Below the pieces are notes generated by a model, which saw nothing but the letters and a program-made list of their open reading frames with translations, searched no databases and had not been told where the DNA came from. DNA of 16,399 nucleotides from JBBSGC01 sp038254525 (GTDB lineage: Bacteria; Actinomycetota; Actinomycetes; Propionibacteriales; Nocardioidaceae). Below are positions 1 to 7,600 of this stretch, in pieces. The stretch covers positions 1 to 16,399 of the forward strand of contig JBBSGC010000032.1 in assembly GCA_038254525.1 (NCBI GenBank), in the 5' to 3' direction. Positions within the stretch are counted from its first letter, which is position 1, and each line of letters opens with the position of its first letter. A program made the translations under genes and the position numbers.

Positions 1-462
1 ACGTTGCCGGCGACGGTGATCGCGGAACGGATCGGTTGGGAGCGGTCGATTCGGGTGCTCAGTGCCCGCGTCGCTGAGTTGCGCCCGGTCTACCTGCCCC
101 CGAATCCGGCGAGCCGAACGAGTTGTGTCGCCGGACAGATCGCGCAGTGTGACTTGTGGTTCCTGCCGATCACGCTCGGGTCGGTGCCGCGCGTGCTGGT
201 CTGGGACGGGCAAGGGCGGTCGATTGGTAGCGAGGCCGGGCGGGCCAAGCTCCCCGCGGCGTGCCAGGCCTGCCGCGGGAGGCTGGGTGCGAAAGTGCTG
301 ATCTGCAAGCCAGCCGACCCGGAGGCCAAGGGCCTCGTTGAACGCTGCCACGACTATCTGGAGCGCCCGTTCCTGGCCGGCTGCTCGTTCGCGTCGACGA
401 CGGACGTGGCCGAAATCGCACTCGTCCGCATCGACGAGCTACGCCCCCGCCCCGGCCCCTGA
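1..462 (+). pseudogene. istA: IS21-family transposase (IstA) relic, 5' end outside the window, internally deleted
   Basis: The reading frame is open from the left edge; a TTG at 4 is only the first possible start, and the N-terminal helix-turn-helix part of IstA should lie upstream of the window. Recognisable IstA stretches are AERIGW...RVAELRPVYLPPNPASRT, AQCDLWF, VPRVLVWDGQG and KPADPEAKGLVERCHDYLE. The presumed DDE residues, numbered from the TTG, are D50, D68 and E113. D50 and D68 are only 18 residues apart, whereas full-length members have roughly 60 more residues there, so the catalytic core carries an internal deletion. After about residue 130 the protein leaves the family and stops at 462. 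No istB helper ATPase follows. From family knowledge, IS21 elements need IstA plus IstB. I infer an immobile remnant; exact element ends are not visible. Confidence 0.8.
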
Positions 463-595
463 CTCACCAACATCGGGAGGCCAGCACCGTTACCAGCACG
501 ACGACTGCGTGGCGTGACTCGCCGGCTGGGGGGCGCGTGGCGGTGGCCGGCGTCAGCGTCGACGTAATCCGCTAAGACACACGCCCTCCCCACCT

Positions 596-610
596 GCGCC
601 ATCATGGCGC
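596..610. repeat. Perfect 7-bp-arm palindrome, possible operator
   Basis: GCGCCAT (596-602) and ATGGCGC (604-610) are perfect inverted copies around a single central base. It lies about 180 bases upstream of the Nudix start codon. The symmetry suits a dimeric regulator, but no second copy of the site was noticed in the window, so the function is a guess. Confidence 0.4.
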
Positions 611-669
611 GACCCGCGCGCCACGGTGACGCACCCGCGGCCGCACACGCCTATTTCCACGCTCAGCCC

Positions 670-740
670 CACGTGTCAGCCACACGATGCGTACCCGCAC
701 ACGTGGCAGCCCGCAGACGTGTCGCGTGTGGCGGTGTCAT
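670..740. promoter_or_regulatory. Clustered CACGTG / GTGTC motifs upstream of the Nudix gene
   Basis: CACGTG occurs at 670-675 and 700-705. Between 718 and 740 there are further GTGTC/GTGTGG words (ACGTGTCGC, CGTGTGGC, GGTGTC). GCCACACG (679-686) is the inverted copy of CGTGTGGC (725-732), so the cluster has dyad character. It ends about 50 bases before the Nudix start, where an operator or activator site would be expected. No confident -35/-10 pair is visible. The regulatory role is inferred from position and repetition only. Confidence 0.35.
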
Positions 741-777
741 CGCCCGCACGGCAACATGACCCTCTGCGCCCTCACCT

Positions 778-784
778 AGGAGGT
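778..784 (+). promoter_or_regulatory. Strong Shine-Dalgarno sequence fixing the Nudix start
   Basis: AGGAGGT lies 6 bases before the ATG at 791. It is a perfect anti-16S match at good spacing, and it decides for the ATG at 791 over the much longer in-frame upstream extension. Confidence 0.85.
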
Positions 785-790
785 ACTTTC

Positions 791-1255
791 ATGACGCGCG
801 GGTCGATCAAGGTCAAGGCGTTCGCGCTGCTGCTAGACCCAACCGGAACCCGGCATGTCGTCTGGAGAGGTGCGGACGAAACTAAACAACCGCCGGCCTT
901 TCACCGATTGATCGGCGGCCACGTCGAGTTCGGCGAGTCGTCCAGCGACGCCATAGTGAGGGAAGTGCGAGAGGAGTTAGGAGTAGACCTGCTCGATCCG
1001 CAGTTACTAGGTGTCCTCGAGAACCGGTTCATCTATCACCGGTCTCCTGGGCACGAAGTCGTGTTCCTTTACACCGGCCGCTTGTCCGACTTCGGCACCG
1101 TGCCCAATCAGGGAGCATGGTTCGCCGACAATGGCGAGCCGATCTGGGTGGAATGGAGATCACTTGTCGACGAGCCAGTCGACATCCCGCTCTATCCCGA
1201 AGGAGCAACTGAGTTGCTGGAGGCCACCGCGCCGACACGGCAGGAAGGCGGATAA
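791..1255 (+). CDS. Nudix hydrolase
   Basis: A 154-residue protein, typical length for a single-domain Nudix hydrolase, an enzyme class that cleaves nucleoside diphosphates linked to another moiety using Mg2+. The Nudix box is complete at residues 43-65: G43, E49, then REVREELGV with R57, E58, E61 and E62. An HRLIGGHVEFGE approach strand precedes it. The substrate cannot be told from the sequence. The start is set by the Shine-Dalgarno sequence at 778-784. The gene uses TTA leucine codons at residues 63 and 72 (977-979, 1004-1006) and several CTA, GGA and AGA-type codons, and looks lower in GC than the flanks; these are signs of recent acquisition. It sits between an IS21 relic and a partition-gene relic, which supports a mobile-element origin. 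Confidence 0.92.
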   Translation: MTRGSIKVKAFALLLDPTGTRHVVWRGADETKQPPAFHRLIGGHVEFGESSSDAIVREVREELGVDLLDPQLLGVLENRFIYHRSPGHEVVFLYTGRLSDFGTVPNQGAWFADNGEPIWVEWRSLVDEPVDIPLYPEGATELLEATAPTRQEGG

Positions 1256-1265
1256 CCTCCCCGCT

Positions 1266-1275
1266 GGCACGTGCC
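1266..1275. repeat. GGCACGTGCC palindrome just after the Nudix gene
   Basis: A perfect 10-bp palindrome starting 11 bases after the Nudix stop codon and 50 bases before the putative parA start. Another CACGTG lies at 1331-1336, inside the first codons of the parA relic. Together with the sites at 670 and 700, it flanks the Nudix gene on both sides. It may be an operator; it has no T-run, so it is not a typical terminator. Confidence 0.3.
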
Positions 1276-1324
1276 ACGCCGACACAGAAACCCTTGCCGA
1301 GTGTGCGCACAGCCACGCTCTACC

Positions 1325-1752
1325 GTGACACACGTGCTGGGCACCGTGGCGGGGCTCAAGGGCGGCACCGGAAAGACGACAGCCTCGATCCTGGTCGCTG
1401 AGGTTGCCACCGAGCGGTACGGCTCGGCGCTGCTCGTGGACGCGGACCCGCAAGGTTTCGGCAATGGGTTGGCTGACGGCGCGCGGCCGGTGGGCGGGGC
1501 TGCGCTTTGTTGTGGTGTTCGCTGCCCACCCCGGACCTGCGGCGCCGGCTGCTGGGGATCGCGGGTGGCCACGGGGTGACGGTGCTCGACACTCCCCTGG
1601 TGCGTTGTCGATCGTTTCGGCCGCTGTGGCGCTGGCCGATGTTGTGCTTGTCCCGGTGCAGCCCACTCTCGCGGACCTTGACCGCGCCCGAGCTGACCGA
1701 GCTGACCAATGTTGCGGGACCGACACGGGAAGGTGAGCGGCATGCCGGCTGA
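1325..1752 (+). pseudogene. parA: ParA/MinD-type partition ATPase, frameshifted and truncated
   Basis: From the GTG at 1325 the protein reads VTHVLGTVAGLKGGTGKTT (deviant Walker A, KGGTGKTT) and then LLVDADPQG, the classic ParA signature. Homology then jumps between frames. A likely extra T in the run at 1456-1458 moves it to GSAMGW...GLRFVVV. A likely extra T at 1518-1519 moves it to SLPTPDLRRRLLGIAGGHG and VTVLDTP. A missing C in the run at 1594-1597 moves it to PGALSIVSAAVALADVVL and VPVQPTLADLDRARA. The usual last third (about 70-90 residues) is absent. The tail PTREGERHAG ends at a TGA (1750-1752) overlapping the next gene's ATG at 1742, as expected for a translationally coupled par operon. 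ParA ATPases segregate plasmids or chromosome origins together with a centromere-binding partner. Not functional as it stands. Confidence 0.8.
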
Positions 1753-2000
1753 GAGTGACGATCGGCGCACGGATGGGCCAGCTGGCAGGCAAACCGACCC
1801 GCGGGGCGCCGGCCGCGTTCCGGTCAGCGCCTAAGCCGTACCCGCACCGGGTGACGCTAGACCTGTCCCGGGAGGACTTCCGGGCGCTCAAGCTCGCCCA
1901 AATTGACGACGGGATCGCCACCTCAGACCGGCTTCGAGTGCTGATCGCACTATGCCCACGCCGGCGCTGCAGCGAAGGGCCCGAGGGCGGCCTGATGTGA
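1742..2000 (+). pseudogene. Small ribbon-helix-helix partition-partner protein, probably frameshifted
   Basis: The core KPYPHRVTLDLSREDFRALK (continuing AQIDDGIATSDRLRVLIAL) has the strand-helix-helix layout of small ribbon-helix-helix DNA-binding proteins found directly downstream of parA on actinobacterial plasmids. The natural start is the ATG at 1742, preceded by GGGAAGGTGAG and overlapping the parA tail. In that frame the protein runs 30 residues, to PVSA, and meets TAA at about 1832. A +1 shift there would join it directly to the core. The core frame also has a GTG at 1755 that would give an uninterrupted 81-residue protein, so the gene might still be translated. Function by family: centromere binding and operon autoregulation. 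The pseudogene call is the more likely reading because the neighbouring parA is broken. Confidence 0.6.
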
Positions 2001-2054
2001 CGGTGCCAAGGAAGACGTTGGCCTGTTCGCGCGTCAAGCGACATGTGCCGGTGC

Positions 2055-2708
2055 TCAGCTGTCAAGACCCAACAGGCGGCGCAGTGGTGGGAGCCCCTCA
2101 ACCTCGAGCGGGTGCGGCGACCGCACCAGATCAGCTGGTCGCAGCACCAGGCGCTGGGAGATCGAGAGCTCACCCTCTCGACGCTTCTCGCGGGTGTTGC
2201 CGTTGGGCCGGTAGCCGACCTTGCGGCTGACCGCCAAGGACGCCGGGTTGTCGACGAACGCTGCGGAGGTGATCTCCTGTGCGTCGAGGTGGTCGAACAG
2301 GAACGCGCAGAGGGTCTGTCTCATCAAGGTGCCGGTCCCTCGGCCATGATGTTCCAGTCCCAGCCAGGAGCCCGTCTCCCCGGTTCGGGTGACCAGGAAG
2401 TGCTCGGCATAGAAGGCCTGGATTCCGACGACTTCCCCGTCGCGCCGCACGACGAGCTCCAGGCTCCACCGTTGCGGCGTGAGCGCCGCCCGGCCACGCC
2501 AGTAGTGCACGGCCATGTTGCGTCCCAGATCCTCCTCGGCGGCGTCGGTCCACGGGAACATGAACGGCATCGACCGGGGATCGTGGATGCCGCGCGCCGC
2601 CAGCGCGTGGAGCTGCGGGATGTCGTCGTCTCGGACCGCCGCCAGCTCCAGAGGTCCGGCCCGCAGCCGTAGGCCGAAGACCGGCCAGGTCTCCTCGAGA
2701 CTGTTCAT
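2055..2708 (-). CDS. GNAT-family N-acetyltransferase (RimJ/RimL type)
   Basis: A 217-residue protein with the acetyl-CoA-binding GNAT fold. Motif A is GSWLGLEHHGRGTGTLMRQT, with the pyrophosphate-binding HGRGTG at about residues 121-126. NPASLAVSRKVGY at about 154-166 is the conserved helix and strand of the RimJ/RimL subgroup, which acetylates protein N-termini or small molecules; the acceptor here is unknown. The ATG at 2708 was chosen because MNSLEETWPVFGLRLRAGPL matches the family's first strand; the frame stays open to a TTG at 2744. No strong Shine-Dalgarno is visible. The gene converges with the partition relic (55-base gap) and ends the DUF2252-GNAT minus-strand pair, 59 bases after the DUF2252 stop. 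Confidence 0.88.
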   Translation of the reverse strand: MNSLEETWPVFGLRLRAGPLELAAVRDDDIPQLHALAARGIHDPRSMPFMFPWTDAAEEDLGRNMAVHYWRGRAALTPQRWSLELVVRRDGEVVGIQAFYAEHFLVTRTGETGSWLGLEHHGRGTGTLMRQTLCAFLFDHLDAQEITSAAFVDNPASLAVSRKVGYRPNGNTREKRREGELSISQRLVLRPADLVRSPHPLEVEGLPPLRRLLGLDS

Positions 2709-2767
2709 CGCGACAGTCTGTTGCCGCCGTTCGGCTCGAACCAACGCAATAACCGGATCCCGGGCGG

Positions 2768-4093
2768 TCAGGTGGCGCTCACGCCTCCGATGCGGCCCTC
2801 GCGGAACGCGTCGACAAACAGTGCGTGGTCCTCCCGTACCCGAGTTGCGTAGTCGACCGACCAGCGCACGATCTCGTCGACGAACCCGCTCGGGTCCGAC
2901 CCGATCGCTTCGGCGATGACCTGCTCGGTCTGGAAGTCGACGAGGGTCTGGTCGCTGTCCGCATCCGACACGCAGTGCACCTTGGCAGTCGCGCGGCCGA
3001 GATCGACGAGGACCGGCTCGATTTCGCCCGGCTCGGTGATGTTGCTCCAGTCCAGATCGCTCTCGTAGGGCGACAGCTCGTCGACCACGTAGCCCACGTC
3101 GTTCACCGTCGTGTAGCCGAGGAACGGGTCGGCGTGCACCTGCAGCGCCCGCTGGCTCAGGACGGTCCGGTGACCCTCGTGCTTGAAGTAGTCCCGCGCC
3201 TGCGCCACGTCGACGATCCGGCTCAACGCGGCGACGTTGCCCTGCTTCATCGACAGCACGACGTCGTTCTCCAGCGCCTGGTTGAACCCTTCGATGAGCA
3301 CGTTGTACGCCGGCAGCCCGGCACTGCCGATGCCGAACCCGGCCTTGCCGACGATGTCTTTGACGTCGTAGAACGTGTCCCGCTGCTGGCGCTTCGACTC
3401 AGGAATCGTGTCGAGGTAGCGCAGGAAGGCGTCGTAGACCTCGTGCTCCTCGGCCTTCGGCAGCCGGCGCACGCCAGGTCCGTCGGTGAAGAGCCGTTCG
3501 TAGCCGCTCACCGAGCTGAGCCCGTCGAGCATCGCCACCCGGGTAGAGATCCGGGCGGCCTGCAGAACGCGGTGGACGACACCATCTGTGGTGTCGAGCC
3601 GCAGCGCGAAGTCGTCGTCGTCGATGCCCTCGACGTACTGCTGCACCTGGTCGACGTAGGCGCGCAGGTAGGCCCGGCCGAGATGGTCCAAAGCCTCTTC
3701 GGGCAACGCCTTCTGCCAACCCATCAGCGCCAGGCTCGCCACCAGGCGCCGGACATCCCAGGAGAAGTGGCCGAGGTACGCCTCGTCAAAGTCGTTGACG
3801 TCGAACACCAGCACGCCGTGGGAGTTCATGTAGGTGCCGAAGTTCTCCGCGTGCAGGTCACCTTGGATCCAGACCCGACTCGTGCGCTGGTCAGCCCATG
3901 GGTCCTTGAAGGTCTTGAGGTCGGCGTAGAACAGGCAGGCGCTGCCGCGGTAGAACGCGAAGGGGTTGGCGGCCATCTTGCGGTACTTCGTGCGAAAGCC
4001 GACCGGGTCGGCGCTCATGAGCTCGGCGAACGCCTCCTCGAAGACGCGCACTATCTGTTGCTGGCGCTTGTCACCTCTCGCCTTGGCCGGCAT
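2768..4093 (-). CDS. DUF2252 family protein (protein-kinase/APH-like fold)
   Basis: A 441-residue protein of the DUF2252 family, common in actinobacteria and without a settled function. Visible landmarks are FYRGSACLFYADL (about 48-59), a catalytic-loop-like WIQGDLHAENFG (75-86), and FDVNDFDEAYLGHFSWDVRR (97-116), which resembles the metal-binding acidic motif of aminoglycoside phosphotransferase-like kinases. The kinase-like activity is an inference from GDLHxEN...DxNDFD; no substrate is known. The start ATG has GAGGACGGAGG just upstream. A divergent FKBP gene begins 120 bases away, so the two may share a control region. The GNAT gene follows on the same strand. The length matches the family, and no lesions were seen. 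Confidence 0.9.
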   Translation of the reverse strand: MPAKARGDKRQQQIVRVFEEAFAELMSADPVGFRTKYRKMAANPFAFYRGSACLFYADLKTFKDPWADQRTSRVWIQGDLHAENFGTYMNSHGVLVFDVNDFDEAYLGHFSWDVRRLVASLALMGWQKALPEEALDHLGRAYLRAYVDQVQQYVEGIDDDDFALRLDTTDGVVHRVLQAARISTRVAMLDGLSSVSGYERLFTDGPGVRRLPKAEEHEVYDAFLRYLDTIPESKRQQRDTFYDVKDIVGKAGFGIGSAGLPAYNVLIEGFNQALENDVVLSMKQGNVAALSRIVDVAQARDYFKHEGHRTVLSQRALQVHADPFLGYTTVNDVGYVVDELSPYESDLDWSNITEPGEIEPVLVDLGRATAKVHCVSDADSDQTLVDFQTEQVIAEAIGSDPSGFVDEIVRWSVDYATRVREDHALFVDAFREGRIGGVSAT

Positions 4094-4213
4094 CGGCCTC
4101 CGTCCTCATCGTGGGCACACCTCGCGGTGGTGCATGTCCGCCGTACGGGCCACTCAGCGGCATCATCGCTGGTCGGCGGGCGATCCGGCGAGTGCGCACG
4201 GCACAATGGCGCG

Positions 4214-4585
4214 ATGACCGACCAGCCAGTGAAACCCGAGATCGACTTCCCCGGGGGCGAGCCGCCCTCCGACTTGCAGATCAGCGACGTCACCGTCGGC
4301 GACGGCCCTGAGGCCAAGCCCGGCGACACCGTCGAGGTGCACTACCTCGGGGTGGAGTTCGACACCGGTGAGCAATTCGACGCCTCGTACGACCGGGGCG
4401 AGCCGATCGAGTTCCCGCTGCAGGGGCTCATCACCGGCTGGCAGGAGGGCATTCCCGGCATGAAGGTGGGCGGTCGCCGCCAGCTGGTGATCCCACCGCA
4501 TCAGGCCTACGGCCCGGCCGGAGGGGGTCACCGGCTCTCGGGCAAGACGCTGATCTTCGTGATCGACCTGCTCGCCGTGCGCTGA
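4214..4585 (+). CDS. FKBP-type peptidyl-prolyl cis-trans isomerase
   Basis: A 123-residue single-domain FKBP, cytoplasmic because there is no signal peptide. It speeds up cis-trans isomerisation of Xaa-Pro bonds during protein folding. Landmarks are the N-terminal KPEIDFPGGEPPSDL typical of actinobacterial FKBPs, VEVHYLGVEFDTGEQFDASY (D56 in the pocket), LITGWQEG with the floor tryptophan W76, VGGRRQLVIPPHQAYG with Y99, and the final strand KTLIFVIDLL. All pocket landmarks are present. The ATG at 4214 gives the usual N-terminus; the frame is open far upstream only because it runs antisense through the DUF2252 gene. No Shine-Dalgarno is evident. The gene faces hrpA tail to tail, 35 bases from its stop. 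Confidence 0.95.
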   Translation: MTDQPVKPEIDFPGGEPPSDLQISDVTVGDGPEAKPGDTVEVHYLGVEFDTGEQFDASYDRGEPIEFPLQGLITGWQEGIPGMKVGGRRQLVIPPHQAYGPAGGGHRLSGKTLIFVIDLLAVR

Positions 4586-4591
4586 CCTCTC

Positions 4592-4635
4592 CAGAAACTC
4601 ACGGACGGGCGGGCAGAAACTCACGGACCGGCGGG
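4592..4635. repeat. 22-bp tandem duplication over the hrpA stop codon
   Basis: Bases 4592-4613 and 4614-4635 are two adjacent 22-bp copies beginning CAGAAACTCACGGAC, with one mismatch (G versus C) near the middle. The second copy contains the hrpA stop (TCA on the plus strand at 4621-4623) and its last codons (PAGP); the first is a spare copy in the FKBP-hrpA convergent gap. This looks like a simple slippage duplication. No terminator hairpin is obvious in it. Confidence 0.85.
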
Positions 4636-7600
4636 GAGGGCGGCTAGGGCGGCCCGGATGCGCTTGGCCGACACCGGCCCGGTGGTGCCGAGGGTCTGCG
4701 CGAACAGGCTGACTCGCAGCTCCTCGATGGCCCAGCGCACCGCACGCACGTCCGGGTCGTCGAGCCGATGCTCGGGGAGCTCCCGCACCAGCGCGTCGTA
4801 GACGTCCTCGAGCTGCTGCACGCTCAGCATGTTCTGCGTGTCGCGGCCGCGGTCGTCGGGGAGCCGCTCGAGGCGACGCCGCATGGCGCGCAGGTAGCGC
4901 GGCAGCTGCGGCAGCTGGTCGGCTCCGGTCTCGCTGACGAACCCATCGTGCACCAGCCAGGACAGCTGCGCCCGCAGGTCTTCGGCCGCGGGGGTCAGCG
5001 ACGGGGCAGGCAGCGCGTCGATGGACTGCCGCACTCCGCCGGCGAGCTCGAGCACCGCCGCAGCGCCCTGGACGGCATCCATGGCAGCCGCAGGCAGGTC
5101 CCTCCGGACGGCGTCGCGCAAGCGCGTGAAGGACGCCTCGTCCCAGACCGGTGCGCCGTGCCGTTCCTGGAGCGCGTCGATGGCCGCGATCACGCAGTCA
5201 TCGAGCAGCTGCGGTACGCCGGCGTACGGGCTGGTGGCCAGGGTGAGCTTGGTCCGGTTGTCCAGTCGCTTCACGATCGAGACGACCGGTGGGGGCAAGG
5301 TGAGCGAGAGCAGCCGGCGGGTGCCGCGCCGCATCGCGTGCGCCTGCTGGACGGCGTTCTCGAACACCCGTACCCCCGCGCTGCTTCCCTCGTCGACCAG
5401 TGCGGGAAACCCGCGTACGGTCTGGGCGCCCTGCGTCTCCTCGACGACCTGCGGCAGGGTCCCCAGCGTCCAGGCAGTGAGCCCGTCGCGTTCGATCCCG
5501 GCGGCGGCCCGCGCCAGCGCCGACCGCATCCGCGGGCGCAGCTCGTCGCGCAGCGTGTCGAGGTCCTTGCCGGTGGCGACGACCGCGTCGTCGTCCACCA
5601 CCCGAAACGTCAGCCGCAGGTGGTCCGGCACCCGGGTCAGGTCGAACGCATCCGTCGGCACCACCACGCCCGTCCGGCGTCGCAGGGCGTCGGCGACGGC
5701 GTCGACGAAGGGTTCGTCGGTCCGTAGCTCCGGCAACACCGCCCGGGCGTGGTCGGGAGCCGGCACGAACTGTCGCCGCCAGTTCTTGGGCAGCGTCTTG
5801 ATCAGCGCGGTCACCAGCTCCTCGCGCTGGCCGGGCACGTGCCACCAGAAGTCCGCCGTGCGCACCGAGCTGAGCTGCGCCAGTGGCACGTCGACGCGCA
5901 CCCCGTCGTCTGGGCGGCCCGGCTCGAACACGTACGACAGCGGCAGCTGCACCTCGCCCTGCTGCCAGACGTCCGGGTAGTCCTCGACGGCGACCGGGCC
6001 GGCCTCGGCGCGCACGAGCAGGGAGTGCTCGAAGTTCAGCAGGTCCGGGGAGTCGCGGGACATCTCCTTCCACCAGGTGTCGAAGTGCCGGCCCGACACC
6101 ACCTCGGCGCCGATCCGTTCGTCGTAGAAGTCGAAGAGCGTCTCGTCGTCAACCCTGATGTCGCGCCGGCGTACCCGCTCCTCCAGCGACTCGACCTCGT
6201 CGAGCAGGGCGCGGTTCGCCGCGAAGAAGCGGTGCCTGGTGTCCCAGTCGCCCTCGACCAGGGCATGCCGGATGAACAGGTCCCGCGAGACCGCCGGGTC
6301 GATCCGACCGTAGGTAACGCGCCGGTCGGCCACCAGCGGCACGCCGTAGAGCGTCACCTTCTCGTAGGCGACCACGGCGGCCCGCTTGCGCTCCCAGTGC
6401 GGCCCTGAGTACGAGCGCTTGACCAGGTGCGCGGCGAGCGGTTCGGCCCACGCCGGGTCGATCCGCGCGACCTCGCGGCCCCACAGCCGGCTGGTCTCTA
6501 CGAGCTCGGCGGCCATCACCCACTGTGGTGGCTTCTTGAACAGTGCCGAGCCGGGAAAGATCGCGAACCGGGCGCCACGGGCGCCTAGATAGTCTCGGCT
6601 CTCGGTGTCCCGCAGTCCGAGATGCGACAGCAGGCCGGCGAGCAGCGACTGACTGACCGCGTCGCGGCCGGCCGGGCTGTCGTCGACGACGAGTCCCAGG
6701 TCACGACACGCCTGCCGGAGCTGGAGGTGCACGTCCTGCCACTCGCGGATGCGCAGGTAGTGCAGGAACTCGTCGCGACACAGCCGGCGGAACGCGCTCG
6801 ACGACAGTGCCGTGCGCTGCTCACGCAGGTAGCGCCACAGGTTGAGGTAGGCGACGAAGTCCGAGTCCGCGTCGGCGAACCGCGCGTGCTTGGCGTCGGC
6901 GGCCTGCCGCCGGTCAGCGGGCCGCTCCCGGGGGTCCTGGATCGACAAGCCGGCCACGACCACCAGCACCTCGCGCAGCGCGCCGTTGCCCGCCGCCTCG
7001 ACCACCATCCGGGCCAGCCGCGGGTCCAGGGGCAGCGCAGCCAGCTGGCGCCCGACCGGAGTCAGCCGCAGCGAGCCGTCACGGTTGCCCGGCTGCTGGT
7101 CTGACCCTCGGCGCTCCAGCGCGCCGAGCTCGACCAGCAGGTCGATGCCGTCGCGCACACTGCGGGCGTCGGGAGGGTCGATGAACGGGAACGCCGCGAC
7201 CTCACCCAGGTCCAGCGCGACCATCGACAAGATCACCGACGCCAGGCTGGTCCGCAGAATCTCCGGTTCGGTGAACCGCGGACGTGAGACATAGTCCTCC
7301 TCGCTGAACAGGCGGACGCAGATGCCGTCAGACGTACGCCCGCAGCGGCCGGCTCGCTGGTCCGCCGACGCCTGTGAGATCGCCTCGATAGGTAACCGTT
7401 GGACCTTGAGCCGCTGGCTGTAGCGGGAGATCCGGGCGAGACCGGTGTCCACGACGTAGCGGATCCCGGGGACGGTCAGCGACGTCTCGGCGACGTTGGT
7501 GGCCAGCACCACCCGGCGACCCGGATGAGCGGAGAAGACCCGGTGCTGCTCGGCGGTCGACAGCCGCGCGTACAGGGGGAGCACCTCGGTGTCTCGCAGC

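Larger units (their letters stand above)
463..790. other. Gene-free stretch between the IS relic and the Nudix gene
   Basis: I see no credible gene here: reading frames on both strands are compositional and match no family I recognise. An in-frame upstream extension of the Nudix gene to about 626 exists, but it is rich in His, Pro and Thr and ends at a strong Shine-Dalgarno sequence, so it is most likely untranslated. The stretch holds a perfect odd palindrome (596-610) and a dense set of CACGTG and GTGTC words (670-740), both listed separately. No clear IS21 terminal repeat or istB remnant was found. Confidence 0.6.

Noticed and set aside
1..2000. Toxin-antitoxin or phage-defence island
   Set aside because: The Nudix, ParA-type and ribbon-helix-helix genes fit a plasmid partition remnant plus cargo; no toxin, nuclease or defence domain is visible.
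2825..4213. Long plus-strand open frame antisense to DUF2252, continuous with the FKBP gene
   Set aside because: It is a compositional shadow of a well-supported gene in high-GC DNA. Only the part from 4214 has family homology.
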